Assembly (NCBI GenBank): GCA_038065515.1
Contig: JBBTQV010000047.1
Span: 1-48,558, forward strand
Length of the DNA stretch: 48,558 nt
Direction of reading: 5' to 3'
DNA from: JAGOPO01 sp038065515
GTDB lineage: Bacteria; Patescibacteriota; Minisyncoccia; 2-02-FULL-40-12; GWA2-44-9
A model generated the notes under the pieces. That model saw only the letters and a list, made by a program, of their open reading frames with translations, ran no database searches and had not been told where the DNA came from. The position numbers and the translations under genes are program-made. Below, in pieces: positions 8,353-16,134 of this stretch; position 1 is the stretch's first letter, and each line of letters starts with the position of its first letter.

Positions 8353-8372
8353 GACGCGGTTTAGCATAAATG

Positions 8373-8398
8373 AAAAAGGGGCGCAAACAGCGCTCCCT
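8373..8398 (-). terminator. Hairpin after ftsA
   Basis: On the minus strand GGGAGCGC-TGTTT-GCGCCCC with one mismatch is followed by TTTTTC. It could end or attenuate the ftsA transcript before ftsZ. The spacer from 8159 to 8429 otherwise holds only the DnaA-box match and a palindromic repeat. Confidence 0.55.
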
Positions 8399-8429
8399 CC
8401 GATGTGTATAACCCTGTTGATAACTTATC

Positions 8430-9671
8430 CTACGGCAGGAAATTTTTCAACCACTGACCGATGCTATGCAAAAGGCCTCCCATCGCCGATTGCTCTATGG
8501 GCCGGCGGCCTTCACCCACTTCGCGGGCGAAACCCCAGGAAACAAGCCCGATAGCAACGGCAAACGCCGGGTCCATCGCCGCATCGAATGCTTCCACGCC
8601 AACCGGTTTGGCTAGTTTCACCGGTAATCCGAGCGTATCGCGTGCAAGTGTAGCGAATCCGGGAAGTTTTGAACCGCCGCCGGAAACAACCACGCCAGCG
8701 GGCAAAAGACCGTCTTTCCCCGCTTTCTTGAGCTCTTCCTGTACCATGTCCAGCAACTCGCGGGCGCGCGCCTCGATGGCGCCCATCAGGTCGCGTCGCT
8801 GTACCGCAAACGGTTCGTCCATGTACGCACTTAAATCCACCAATTCCGGTTTCTTCCGACGATCCCACCGTTCATTGACAACACCCAACTGCACCTTGAT
8901 CTGCTCGGCGGTCTCCAGAGACGACTTGAGCAGAATAGCGAGATCGTTGGTAATATGACGACTGCCGACGCGCATGACAGCGCTGTGTATCATATCGGCC
9001 TGATCCCACACCGTCAGGGACGCGGTGCCGCCTCCGAAATCAAGATGTGCAACGCCAAATTCTTTTTGATGTTTATCGAGCACCGCCATCGAAGCCGCCA
9101 GCGGCGCAAATACATAACCGGCAACCTCTACACCACACTCGTTTGCGCATTTGGAAATATTTTTGAGATGACGCGACAGACCGTGCACGATGAGCACATC
9201 GGCTTCAAGCCGGACGCCCTTCATGCCCAACGGGTCTCTGACATGTTCGGTGCCGTCGATGATAAAATCGCGGGGAATGACATGGATGATTTCGCGATTG
9301 GGCGGCAACGACACCACCTGCGCGGTATTGATGACACGGTCGATGTCGCTTGCGGTGATTTCACCGTCAGCGCGGCCGATGGCAATGGTGCCCTTTGACA
9401 CTTGGGTTGAGATGTGAAGTCCGCTGACCGAGAGGTACGCACGGCGCACCGGAGTACCCGCCATCGCAGCGGCTTGCTGAAGTGACAGGCGCAGAGCATC
9501 GGATGCTTCTTTCATGTCAACGATTTCCCCTGCCCGCAGTGCGGATGCGGACGGCACCGAACCGACTCCGATGACATCCGGCTGGAGTGCGCCCGCGTCA
9601 ACTTTCACGACCACCGTCTTGATGGTGGTGTTTCCGATGTCGATTCCGCTGATCGTGTAGGGATGACTCAC
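8430..9671 (-). CDS. ftsA: Cell division protein FtsA
   Basis: Actin-like ATPase that tethers FtsZ to the membrane. The phosphate-1 motif (ISGIDIGNTTIKTVVV) opens the protein, the phosphate-2 region is VAHLDFGGGTASLTVW, and the adenosine motif is GVVVSGGGSKLPGF. The last residues (SIGQWLKNFLP) form the expected amphipathic membrane-binding helix. Length 413 aa is typical. It starts with ATG overlapping the ybeY stop by 4 nt (ATGA), so the two are translationally coupled. Confidence 0.94.
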   Translation of the reverse strand: MSHPYTISGIDIGNTTIKTVVVKVDAGALQPDVIGVGSVPSASALRAGEIVDMKEASDALRLSLQQAAAMAGTPVRRAYLSVSGLHISTQVSKGTIAIGRADGEITASDIDRVINTAQVVSLPPNREIIHVIPRDFIIDGTEHVRDPLGMKGVRLEADVLIVHGLSRHLKNISKCANECGVEVAGYVFAPLAASMAVLDKHQKEFGVAHLDFGGGTASLTVWDQADMIHSAVMRVGSRHITNDLAILLKSSLETAEQIKVQLGVVNERWDRRKKPELVDLSAYMDEPFAVQRRDLMGAIEARARELLDMVQEELKKAGKDGLLPAGVVVSGGGSKLPGFATLARDTLGLPVKLAKPVGVEAFDAAMDPAFAVAIGLVSWGFAREVGEGRRPIEQSAMGGLLHSIGQWLKNFLP

Positions 9672-10117
9672 AAGCCGGGAGTTTTTAGGATTTTCTGTTC
9701 AAGTGCAAACATTTTCCGGGCTGCCGCGACACTCTTTTCGTGATCGTAACCGGCCAAGTGCAACAAACCATGAACCGCCGTCCAGGCCATTTGCGAGCGC
9801 ACCGATCTGTCCGATTGGGCCGCGTGACGACGCACCGCGTCAGGACAGATAAAAAGGTCACCCAGCAATAATGCAGTATAGCCTGATATCGGCTTCATGT
9901 GGAGTGGAAAAGAAAGCACATCGGTCGCTCCATCAACTTTCCGGCGCGTCCGGTTGAGCGTCCGCATTGCCATCGGACCGATGAGCGTGATGCCCACCTC
10001 GGCCCGGTGCCCTTTGGGCAGGCGTATGTACCGTTCCGTTGCGCGATACACGCGCACGAAAAAATCCCGCCCATACACGCGGCTTTTTGTCCGGTTATGG
10101 AACACCAAATCAATCAT
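9668..10117 (-). CDS. ybeY: Endoribonuclease YbeY (rRNA maturation factor)
   Basis: Zinc endoribonuclease involved in 16S rRNA 3'-end maturation and ribosome quality control. The family signature H-x3-H-x5-H is present as HGLLHLAGYDHEKS near residue 115, and DVLSFPL is the conserved central strand. Length 149 aa is normal. It lies between the YqeY-like gene and ftsA with gaps of at most a few nt. Confidence 0.93.
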   Translation of the reverse strand: MIDLVFHNRTKSRVYGRDFFVRVYRATERYIRLPKGHRAEVGITLIGPMAMRTLNRTRRKVDGATDVLSFPLHMKPISGYTALLLGDLFICPDAVRRHAAQSDRSVRSQMAWTAVHGLLHLAGYDHEKSVAAARKMFALEQKILKTPGL

Positions 10118-10119
10118 GG

Positions 10120-10632
10120 TTATGCTCCCAATGCTTCTTTCACAAGCGCATTGAGCCGCGACCCGTCGAATTTCCCTTTTGTTTTCGGAGCGACCGCTCC
10201 CATGACTCGCCCCATATCTTTTGCTCCGGCCTTGCCGGTGAGGCCGGCGGCACCGGTTTCGGCGATGGCCTGCGCGATGAGCGCCTTCACGGCGTCTTCG
10301 CTCATCTGCTCCGGCATGTACTTCATTAGGATTGCCGCTTCCGTAGTTTCCCCGGCAGAAAGCTCCGTCCGTCCGGCAGCTTCGTACTGCGCGGCTGCAT
10401 CTTTGCGTTTCTTGATTTCGGTTGAGATCGCCTCGACGACTTCCTCGTCGGTGAGCTGGGATTTCTCGGCAACTTCTACCTCGGCTACGGCACCCGACTT
10501 CATGAGTTTAGCGCGCTTTTCAAGCTCGCGGTTCTGAATGACCGATAACAACATCGTCAGCGTACCGCGCGTTACGGTGTCGCCCGCCTTGAACGCGGTC
10601 TTCATATCTTCCTTAATCGTGTCTTTAAGCAT
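10120..10632 (-). CDS. GatB/YqeY-domain protein
   Basis: 170 aa, helical and Lys/Glu/Ala rich. The opening LKDTIKEDMKTAFKAGD, LTMLLSVIQNRE and the later MPEQMSEDAVKALI and KDMGRVMGAVAPKTKGKFDGSRLNALVKEAL are classic YqeY features. The C-terminal half resembles the tail of GatB, the tRNA amidotransferase subunit, so a tRNA-related role is presumed but unproven. It lies between rpsU and ybeY, an arrangement common in bacteria. Confidence 0.9.
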   Translation of the reverse strand: MLKDTIKEDMKTAFKAGDTVTRGTLTMLLSVIQNRELEKRAKLMKSGAVAEVEVAEKSQLTDEEVVEAISTEIKKRKDAAAQYEAAGRTELSAGETTEAAILMKYMPEQMSEDAVKALIAQAIAETGAAGLTGKAGAKDMGRVMGAVAPKTKGKFDGSRLNALVKEALGA

Positions 10633-10636
10633 GGGA

Positions 10637-10903
10637 CTATAAACTAATTTTTTGTTTCAGGCGGCGCTTGGCCTCGTCGAAGGAGTCTTCATTGTATTTG
10701 CCGAGCTTCTCCAAGTTCTGCCGCAGTTTTCGCAGATGCACACCCATGATTGCCCGATTTTTCTGCTGGCGTTCGGTGAGCTTCTTGGGGCGGTGCTTGA
10801 GGCTCTTCTTGCGGATAAGTACTCCGGACTGCTGAACGAAACGCGAAAAGCGGCGCAGCATGCTGCCCGTTGATTCGTTTGCCTTTCTTTTTACTTCTAC
10901 CAT
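10637..10903 (-). CDS. rpsU: Ribosomal protein bS21
   Basis: Very basic 88-aa protein with the S21 pattern VEVKRKANESTGSMLRRF followed by a helical Arg/Lys-rich tail (KKSLKHRPKK, KRRLKQKISL). It binds the small subunit near the 16S 3' end and aids initiation at Shine-Dalgarno sites. A GGGGG-containing site (AAAGGGGG) precedes the ATG by about 10 nt. It is the first gene of the rpsU-yqeY-ybeY-ftsA block, after a repeat-rich spacer. Confidence 0.9.
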   Translation of the reverse strand: MVEVKRKANESTGSMLRRFSRFVQQSGVLIRKKSLKHRPKKLTERQQKNRAIMGVHLRKLRQNLEKLGKYNEDSFDEAKRRLKQKISL

Positions 10904-10929
10904 TTCATATACCCCCTTTCTTTTTATAA

Positions 10930-11000
10930 GCAGCTTATTAGCTACTTAGCTTCTTAGCTTCTTAGGCATTTCCTACAAGCTAAAAAGCTAAAAAGCTAAT
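10930..11000. repeat. Short tandem repeats forming an imperfect inverted repeat
   Basis: About three copies of TTAGCTTC/TTAGCTAC (10940-10964) face three copies of AAGCTAAA (10976-11000) across a short centre. The transcript could fold into a long AU-rich hairpin. It spans the end of the HIT gene and the upstream region of rpsU. Confidence 0.7.
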
Positions 11001-11346
11001 CGCCCGGTACAAGCTTCGGTCCTAAATCGCGTCCTCCCAGCAAATGCATATGCAGGTGCGGGACGATTTTCCCGCCATGCGCGCCCTCGTTGATGATGAG
11101 GCGATATCCTTGGTCCAGCCCTTCTTTGGCCGCGATGTCATGTGCAACGCGTATCATTTTGCCTAACAGTAGACCATCGTGCCCTGCAAAATCCGCGATG
11201 CCGGTGAAATGTCGTACCGGTACCACCAACAGATGCACCGGCGCCTTCGGATTGATATCCCGGAACACAGCCACTTCCTCGTCGCGATACACAAAGTCCG
11301 CACCGACTTCCCCATTGATGATTTTGCAGAATATATCGTCGCTCAT
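10996..11346 (-). CDS. HIT-family nucleotide-binding protein (HINT-like)
   Basis: 116 aa with the complete histidine-triad motif in IVPHLHMHLLGGRDL near the C-terminus and the N-terminal IFCKIINGEV strand. Such proteins hydrolyse adenosine phosphoramidates and acyl-adenylates. It starts only 2 nt after the stop of the HisRS-like gene, so both sit on one transcript. The stop overlaps the beginning of the tandem-repeat spacer. Confidence 0.92.
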   Translation of the reverse strand: MSDDIFCKIINGEVGADFVYRDEEVAVFRDINPKAPVHLLVVPVRHFTGIADFAGHDGLLLGKMIRVAHDIAAKEGLDQGYRLIINEGAHGGKIVPHLHMHLLGGRDLGPKLVPGD

Positions 11347-11348
11347 GA

Positions 11349-12671
11349 TTATTTTGACTTGAGCCGCTTCTTGAGTTCATCAATGATTTTCTCCAGCGGA
11401 ATCGTTTCCTGAATCCCCGTCTCCATCTCGCGCAAAATCACGGTACCCTCAAGCGCTTCTTTCTGTCCGAAGATGAGCGCAAATCGGACTCCGAAGCGCG
11501 CCGCCATGCGCAGCTGCCCCTTAATGGTATCACGGCTTAAGCTGTAGCGGACTTCAATGCCCGATTTGCGGATTTGCTCGAACAGCATGAGCGAGCGCTT
11601 CTTTGCGGCCTCGCCGAGCTGACTCAAGAACACTTTCGGTTTTGCTCCCGCCTCGCCGACGGAAATATTGCGTGCTTTCAGGCGTGCGACGATACTGTCG
11701 ACATCAAGAGACCATCCCGCCGCCGGCGTCTTGGCTCCTCCGAGCAGTTCCGAAAGACGGTCCATACGGTTGCCGTGGATAACGGGCAAACCGGCCTGCG
11801 CCGCAATGCCGTCCACGCCCTCGCTTCCGGGTACGGCAGGAACCGGGTCGAGCACGAACTGCCACACCGTGTGCGATGCGAAATCATCGGCCGTCACCAG
11901 CGTGTGGTCAATGTCGTAGGGAACTTGGCCTTCGTCCAAAAATTCCAGCAGGTGCTTGAAGTGCGCGTGCGCTTCTTCGCTCAAAAAATCAACAGACTGC
12001 GGAGCCTCGCGTGCCAGTTCGATATTTTCTGATGCTAGCATCGTGAGCCCACGGAGCGGATTATCACGGAAGACTGCATTCACATGCGCACTCATTTTCT
12101 TCTGATTTGTTTTGAAAAACTCACGCAACGCACGCAGATAGGCTGGACGGCCGACGCCGTCGCCGATAGTGTTCAGGCGCACGGTGAATGTGCCAAGCCC
12201 GAGCGCCTCGATGATGCGACATCCCAAAAATAACAGCTCCGCGTCCACCGCTTCGGAATCATCGCCGATGGTCTGGACCGCCAACTGCCAGTGCATCCGG
12301 TGACCGCGTTCGACCGGTTCGAGCACCGCCGAGCTGGAAAACATTTTGACCGGGTGCGGGAGCGCGTGCATGCCGTGCTGAAGATATGCGCGCATGAACG
12401 ACGGTGCCATGGAAGCGCGCAACGCCAACTGCATTCCATGGCTCTTGCCGGCCGCAAGGCGCCTGCCAATGTCAGGGTCGCTGACCGCTACTGGCCGCGT
12501 GAATGTTTCTGCCTGCTCCACGGGCGCCAAATCCAGACGATTGAAGCTGTAGTCGGCCAGAAGACCGTTGGCTTTGCGCCACACGAAATGCCAGTACTTT
12601 TGATCCTCGGGCACAATATCAAAAAAGCCTGCGGGGAGCGTCGGAATGTTTGATTTTTTCTTGGCGGTCAT
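11349..12671 (-). CDS. Histidyl-tRNA synthetase-like protein, catalytic motifs degraded
   Basis: 440 aa that aligns by eye along the whole length of HisRS, including a well kept C-terminal anticodon-binding domain (KPKVFLSQLGEAAKKRSLML...RFGVRFALIFGQKEALEGTVILREM). The catalytic core keeps its framework but not its key residues. LRPEGT is replaced by LRASMAP. The motif 2 arginine loop (FRYERPQ) is SSAVLEPVE. The His-specific RGLDYYT segment is HTLVTADDFASHT. GGRYDGL is HGNRMDRLSELLGG. It is therefore probably not an active HisRS; a tRNA-binding or regulatory role (as in HisZ or Gcn2-type paralogues) is one guess. A normal hisS would have to lie elsewhere in the genome. Confidence 0.75.
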   Translation of the reverse strand: MTAKKKSNIPTLPAGFFDIVPEDQKYWHFVWRKANGLLADYSFNRLDLAPVEQAETFTRPVAVSDPDIGRRLAAGKSHGMQLALRASMAPSFMRAYLQHGMHALPHPVKMFSSSAVLEPVERGHRMHWQLAVQTIGDDSEAVDAELLFLGCRIIEALGLGTFTVRLNTIGDGVGRPAYLRALREFFKTNQKKMSAHVNAVFRDNPLRGLTMLASENIELAREAPQSVDFLSEEAHAHFKHLLEFLDEGQVPYDIDHTLVTADDFASHTVWQFVLDPVPAVPGSEGVDGIAAQAGLPVIHGNRMDRLSELLGGAKTPAAGWSLDVDSIVARLKARNISVGEAGAKPKVFLSQLGEAAKKRSLMLFEQIRKSGIEVRYSLSRDTIKGQLRMAARFGVRFALIFGQKEALEGTVILREMETGIQETIPLEKIIDELKKRLKSK

Positions 12672-12696
12672 ATCGTTTTTCTTTTTTCGTTTTTTG

Positions 12697-13353
12697 CTAC
12701 CGTATCACTGGCGGATATTGAGTCCGTGGAATAAAACCGACTTCGTTGAACGGCCACAACCGCAGCCACGCCATTCCCGAAAAGTACGATTTGTCCACGG
12801 GACCGAAGAAACGGCTGTCGCTGGAATGCTCGCGATTATCGCCCATCATGTAGTACTCGGTTGCTTTAAGCGTAACTTTTACTCCGCACCAGGTCGTGTT
12901 GTTGCCGCAGTAGGTCGGATTTGTCGCCGGAAGATAGCCCTGCTCGCTGACCACGAATCCGTTCGGGTAGCGCTCATTGAACACCGTGACCGAATTATTG
13001 TTGCCGGCCAGCACCGTTTCACCCGGAAGTCCGATAATGCGCTTGATGAAATATTCTTTCGGATTGCCGGGATATCTGAAGATGACAACATCTCCGCGTT
13101 CCGGCCGGCCAAGACGATAAGTCCACTTGTCGACCAGAATATATTCTTTGTCGTGGAAGTTGGGAACCATCGAACTTCCTTTGACGAAGAACGGCTGTAT
13201 AAGATAGTAGCGAATCGGCAGGATGATAACGAGCGACAATAGCACGACCTTCGCTGTTTCCCACACAAACTCGAACAACTCGCCCATGAAGCGCGATTTT
13301 TTTGGCTCCTGGTTCTGTGTGTTGACGGGTGTTGCGAGTGGTTTAGTCTCCAT
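12697..13353 (-). CDS. lepB: Signal peptidase I
   Basis: Membrane serine protease that removes signal peptides from exported proteins. An N-terminal span (AKVVLLSLVIILPIRYYLI) is followed by the catalytic Ser box (VKGSSMVPNFHDKEYILV), the Lys box (RGDVVIFRYPGNPKEYFIKRIIGLPGE) and the C-terminal box YYMMGDNREHSSDSRFFGPV. ATG 13353 (METKPLATP) is preferred to a longer frame from 13392 because the extra 13 residues look like non-coding. The gene is divergent from pth. Confidence 0.93.
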   Translation of the reverse strand: METKPLATPVNTQNQEPKKSRFMGELFEFVWETAKVVLLSLVIILPIRYYLIQPFFVKGSSMVPNFHDKEYILVDKWTYRLGRPERGDVVIFRYPGNPKEYFIKRIIGLPGETVLAGNNNSVTVFNERYPNGFVVSEQGYLPATNPTYCGNNTTWCGVKVTLKATEYYMMGDNREHSSDSRFFGPVDKSYFSGMAWLRLWPFNEVGFIPRTQYPPVIR

Positions 13354-13461
13354 TTCGTGAGGTAATCTGCGGATTTCGATGCATACTACCACAGTTTTTT
13401 GTCTTCTTCAAGTGGCTTCTCAATTTGTCATTTATCAGTATTCATTTATCATACCTTCTAT

Positions 13462-14034
13462 ATGAAACTCATCATCGGCATCGGGAATCCGGACCCCGAA
13501 TATTTGGAGACGCGTCACAATGTGGGGTGGCAGTTTTTGGACTGGCTCTTGAAAAAATCAAAAATCAAAAATCAAAAATCAAAAATTGAATCGAAGCTGG
13601 ATGCGGAAGTCGCTGACATTGAGATAGCAGGGGTGAGAGCAAAACTCATCAAGCCATTGACATTCGTGAATAAATCCGGAGATGCCGTCAGAAAGGCAAT
13701 GAAAAATTGGAAATTGAAAACTGAAAATTTGATTGTCGTTCACGACGATCTCGATATCCCGTTCGGCATGTGCAAATTGTCGTTCGAAAAAAACTCGGGC
13801 GGGCACCGCGGCGTGCAGAGTGTGATTGACGCGCTGAAATCGTCGAAGTTTTTCCGCATCCGCATCGGTACCGGTGTGCGCGCGCTGGACAAAGCGCGCG
13901 ATGAGTCTGACAAGAAGCGCGACGCGTTTGTGAAAGATTTTGTGCTGAAAAAGTTCACACCCACCCAACACGACGAACTCAAGCAGATATTCAAAGACTG
14001 TGAAGTGCGTCTCCTGCAAGCATTAAAAAGGTAG
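13462..14034 (+). CDS. pth: Peptidyl-tRNA hydrolase
   Basis: Releases peptides from prematurely dropped peptidyl-tRNA. Motifs are LIIGIGNPDPEYLETRHNVGW with the catalytic His, LIKPLTFVNKSGDAV, VVHDDLDIPFG and KNSGGHRGVQSV. Length 190 aa from ATG 13462 is normal. An unusual Lys/Asn/Gln/Ser stretch (KKSKIKNQKSKIKNQ-like) at about residues 31-42 is coded by tandem AAAAATC repeats and replaces the usual loop. A second AT-rich stretch codes NWKLKTENL. Confidence 0.93.
   Translation: MKLIIGIGNPDPEYLETRHNVGWQFLDWLLKKSKIKNQKSKIESKLDAEVADIEIAGVRAKLIKPLTFVNKSGDAVRKAMKNWKLKTENLIVVHDDLDIPFGMCKLSFEKNSGGHRGVQSVIDALKSSKFFRIRIGTGVRALDKARDESDKKRDAFVKDFVLKKFTPTQHDELKQIFKDCEVRLLQALKR
13553..13588. repeat. Tandem 7-bp AT-rich repeat inside pth
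   Basis: About five copies of a CAAAAAT/AAAAATC unit in frame. Similar AAATTGGAAATT or AAAATCAAAAAT stretches occur at 31000-31023 (pilX-like gene) and 44604-44636 (rnhB, opposite strand). Confidence 0.75.
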
Positions 14035-14049
14035 CTCAGAGATAAAGAT

Positions 14050-14073
14050 AGGCCCGGGGATTTCCCCGGGCCT
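14050..14073. terminator. GC-rich hairpin between convergent genes
   Basis: AGGCCCGGGGA and TCCCCGGGCCT form a near-perfect stem between the end of pth and the end of the minus-strand gene. No T-run on either side, so termination is only inferred from position. Confidence 0.5.
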
Positions 14074-14080
14074 TGTGCGT

Positions 14081-15502
14081 CTACAACTGAACGGAAGCCC
14101 CATAACCGACGACAAGAGTCCGCTCGATGACGGCATCGATCGCCGCTTCCAGCGCCGCCTCGCGCTTTGCTTCTTGCTTCTGCTTGAGACGGACACGCAA
14201 CGCCCGGATTGGCCTGACCCGATGGTCGCGCTCGGCAACTGACAAACCCCTTGCGACACGGGTAACGATCTCTCCCCGGGTGAGCCGAGTGACCGGAGTG
14301 TACTTTGCCGTGTATGTCCGGCAGAATACCCCATGACCCTCCTCCCAGTTGAACCACGACGGGATGTGTGGGAGCGTTCCCTCCGAAAGAAGGTCGGCCA
14401 TTGAGATGCGCCGTGTGCGACCCATCTTCTGAAGATCACCGATACGGAGTTGCGCTGCAACCGGGTTGATGTTCAAACGCTTGCGCAGATCACGAATTGC
14501 AGCGCTCCCATCGGACCGACACTGCACCAGCACATCGCAGTCCGGGTCCTCGTATCTGACGGCCCGATTCATGAGTCGCGAATCGGACTCGACGAGGGCG
14601 ACCCGGTAGGAAGAACGATCGGACTCCAAGTAGCGGGCTTCACCGCTGGTCATCTTTTCTTGGAACTCGCGGCGTGCCGCAAGAAAATCCAATTGCTCCT
14701 TGTACTTGCTACGAAGCGACACGAGCACGAAACGCCGCCTCTCCTGCAGTGGCACGCCCGCCATGACCATTGCCCCCCAAATGCCCTCGAGGTCGAAATC
14801 GGATTTGGCACCGGCGTCGCGACAATCCAAGGTGGTGACTGGCTGCACTTCGTCACCAATCTGCTTGAAGAAAACAGCCGCGTCCTCGCCGGTTTTGAAT
14901 GTCCCCAGAAGCTTGCGCTTTTGATCTTTTGGAGCGAACTCCTCCACGAAGAACTCCGCGATGAGACAACGGAACGCTCCCGGTTGGACCTCACTGACCG
15001 GCAACATACTCGAGAACATCCGGTACAGCGAGCGGAATGCCAGTCGGTAGAGCGCCATGCCATCGTAGAGCGCTACTCCGGCTCCCCACCACGCCTTGAT
15101 GAGGTTCGCAAGCTCGAACGGCATGCTTCCGGCGTTACGATCAACGCGTAGCGAATAATCCAGAAGTGGTTCAAGCCCCGGATCGTTGCGACGACCAAGA
15201 AAGTCAGCCATTCTCGTTGAGGCGCTATGCCTCACTCGCGCGGCCTTGGATATGGCGTGCTCATCAAACTGGCCGCCATACACGCCGGTACACAGACGGC
15301 GTCGATTGACCAACAACCAATCACCGTCGTGACCATCATCCAAGTGCAAGCCGGCATCCACCAACATGATGGGTGCCTTGGCGATGCCCGGAAAGAGTTC
15401 GGAACCGAACAGGCGCGCCTGTTCATTGGCATTCATCTCATCCTCGTGTGGTTCGTGGTGGGTGACCACCATGTCCACCGGGTACGGCTTCTGTGTCAAC
15501 AT
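14081..15502 (-). CDS. MYG1/DHH-like putative metal-dependent hydrolase
   Basis: 473 aa from ATG 15502, which follows AAAGG by 8 nt and lies downstream of a strong promoter (a longer frame to 15655 begins upstream of that promoter and is rejected). The N-terminus VVTHHEPHEDEMNA has the clustered His/Asp/Glu typical of MYG1-type and DHH-related hydrolases, followed by VDAG and FDEHA, a second likely metal site. The rest is helical with an Arg/Lys/Ala-rich coiled C-terminal part (LKQKQEAKREAALEAAID). Substrate unknown; eukaryotic MYG1 is a 3'-5' RNA exonuclease. The family call is moderate. Confidence 0.55.
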   Translation of the reverse strand: MLTQKPYPVDMVVTHHEPHEDEMNANEQARLFGSELFPGIAKAPIMLVDAGLHLDDGHDGDWLLVNRRRLCTGVYGGQFDEHAISKAARVRHSASTRMADFLGRRNDPGLEPLLDYSLRVDRNAGSMPFELANLIKAWWGAGVALYDGMALYRLAFRSLYRMFSSMLPVSEVQPGAFRCLIAEFFVEEFAPKDQKRKLLGTFKTGEDAAVFFKQIGDEVQPVTTLDCRDAGAKSDFDLEGIWGAMVMAGVPLQERRRFVLVSLRSKYKEQLDFLAARREFQEKMTSGEARYLESDRSSYRVALVESDSRLMNRAVRYEDPDCDVLVQCRSDGSAAIRDLRKRLNINPVAAQLRIGDLQKMGRTRRISMADLLSEGTLPHIPSWFNWEEGHGVFCRTYTAKYTPVTRLTRGEIVTRVARGLSVAERDHRVRPIRALRVRLKQKQEAKREAALEAAIDAVIERTLVVGYGASVQL

Positions 15503-15583
15503 AGCGTTGACCTTTCTGCCCCAACACGGGGCGTAACATCGGTTTTCAACGACCGATCTGGGCGGGATGCCCAGCGCACTACT

Positions 15584-15612
15584 ATTATATCGAGGTTTGT
15601 TGTGAAAGTCAA
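15584..15612 (-). promoter_or_regulatory. Promoter of the MYG1-like gene
   Basis: TTGACT (15607-15612), 17-nt spacer, TATAAT (15584-15589) on the minus strand. Predicted transcription start is near 15577, about 75 nt upstream of ATG 15502. Confidence 0.8.
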
Positions 15613-15634
15613 TGGCTCGTAATGGTTCAATACC

Positions 15635-15663
15635 TTGGAATACTTCCGAAATCATGGTACAGT
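15635..15663 (+). promoter_or_regulatory. Promoter of the copper-type operon, leaderless
   Basis: TTGGAA (15635-15640), 17-nt spacer, TACAGT (15658-15663). Only 6 nt separate the -10 from ATG 15670, so the mRNA should start at or next to the start codon. Confidence 0.6.
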
Positions 15664-15669
15664 GACTGA

Positions 15670-16053
15670 ATGATGCCCCGTATGCGTTTGGCCGGAACCG
15701 TCCTCATCGTTGCCTTCTTTGCGCTCACCCTATGTGGAGCGGGCCTACTCGCCGCGCACGCCGGCAACGGCGCGCATGTACCCGGATGTCCGTTCACCAG
15801 CACGATGGATGCGTCCTGCCCGCAATCGGCTATTGATCATCTCAAAAATTTTACCGTTATTCTCGGCTCTCTGCCGATCAGCGCTCTTTCTCTTTCGCTG
15901 TTGCTGATGTGGCTTGCTTTGGCATCCGTCGTCACGATGGCTTCGCCTCTGTCGCGTCGCTCTTCGTTTCCGCATTGTCGTGATGATTCCGCGATCTGGC
16001 ATCCCCTTCAAGTCGCGTTTGCACGCGGCATTCTGAACCCGAAATCATTCTAA
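15670..16053 (+). CDS. Small Cys-containing membrane protein of the copper operon
   Basis: 127 aa. An N-terminal signal/anchor helix (LAGTVLIVAFFALTLCGAGLLAAHA) is followed by an exported segment with paired Cys (HVPGCPFTSTMDASCPQSAIDHLKNF) and a second span (LPISALSLSLLLMWLALASVV). The CPF...C...DHLK pattern resembles small membrane proteins often found beside copper genes in CPR genomes; the metal link here is inference from position, 80 nt upstream of the HMA-SafE gene. No Shine-Dalgarno; probably leaderless. Confidence 0.6.
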   Translation: MMPRMRLAGTVLIVAFFALTLCGAGLLAAHAGNGAHVPGCPFTSTMDASCPQSAIDHLKNFTVILGSLPISALSLSLLLMWLALASVVTMASPLSRRSSFPHCRDDSAIWHPLQVAFARGILNPKSF

Positions 16054-16134
16054 CAAAATACCGTCCCCATGCACGCTGCGTGCTGCGGATGGCGTTTTGA
16101 TTTGGTAGTATAGAACATCACTTCAGCTGAACAC

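Noticed and set aside
12697..13392. Longer N-terminus for signal peptidase I
   Set aside because: The additional 13 residues lack signal-peptidase-like features and start codon support; ATG 13353 fits better.
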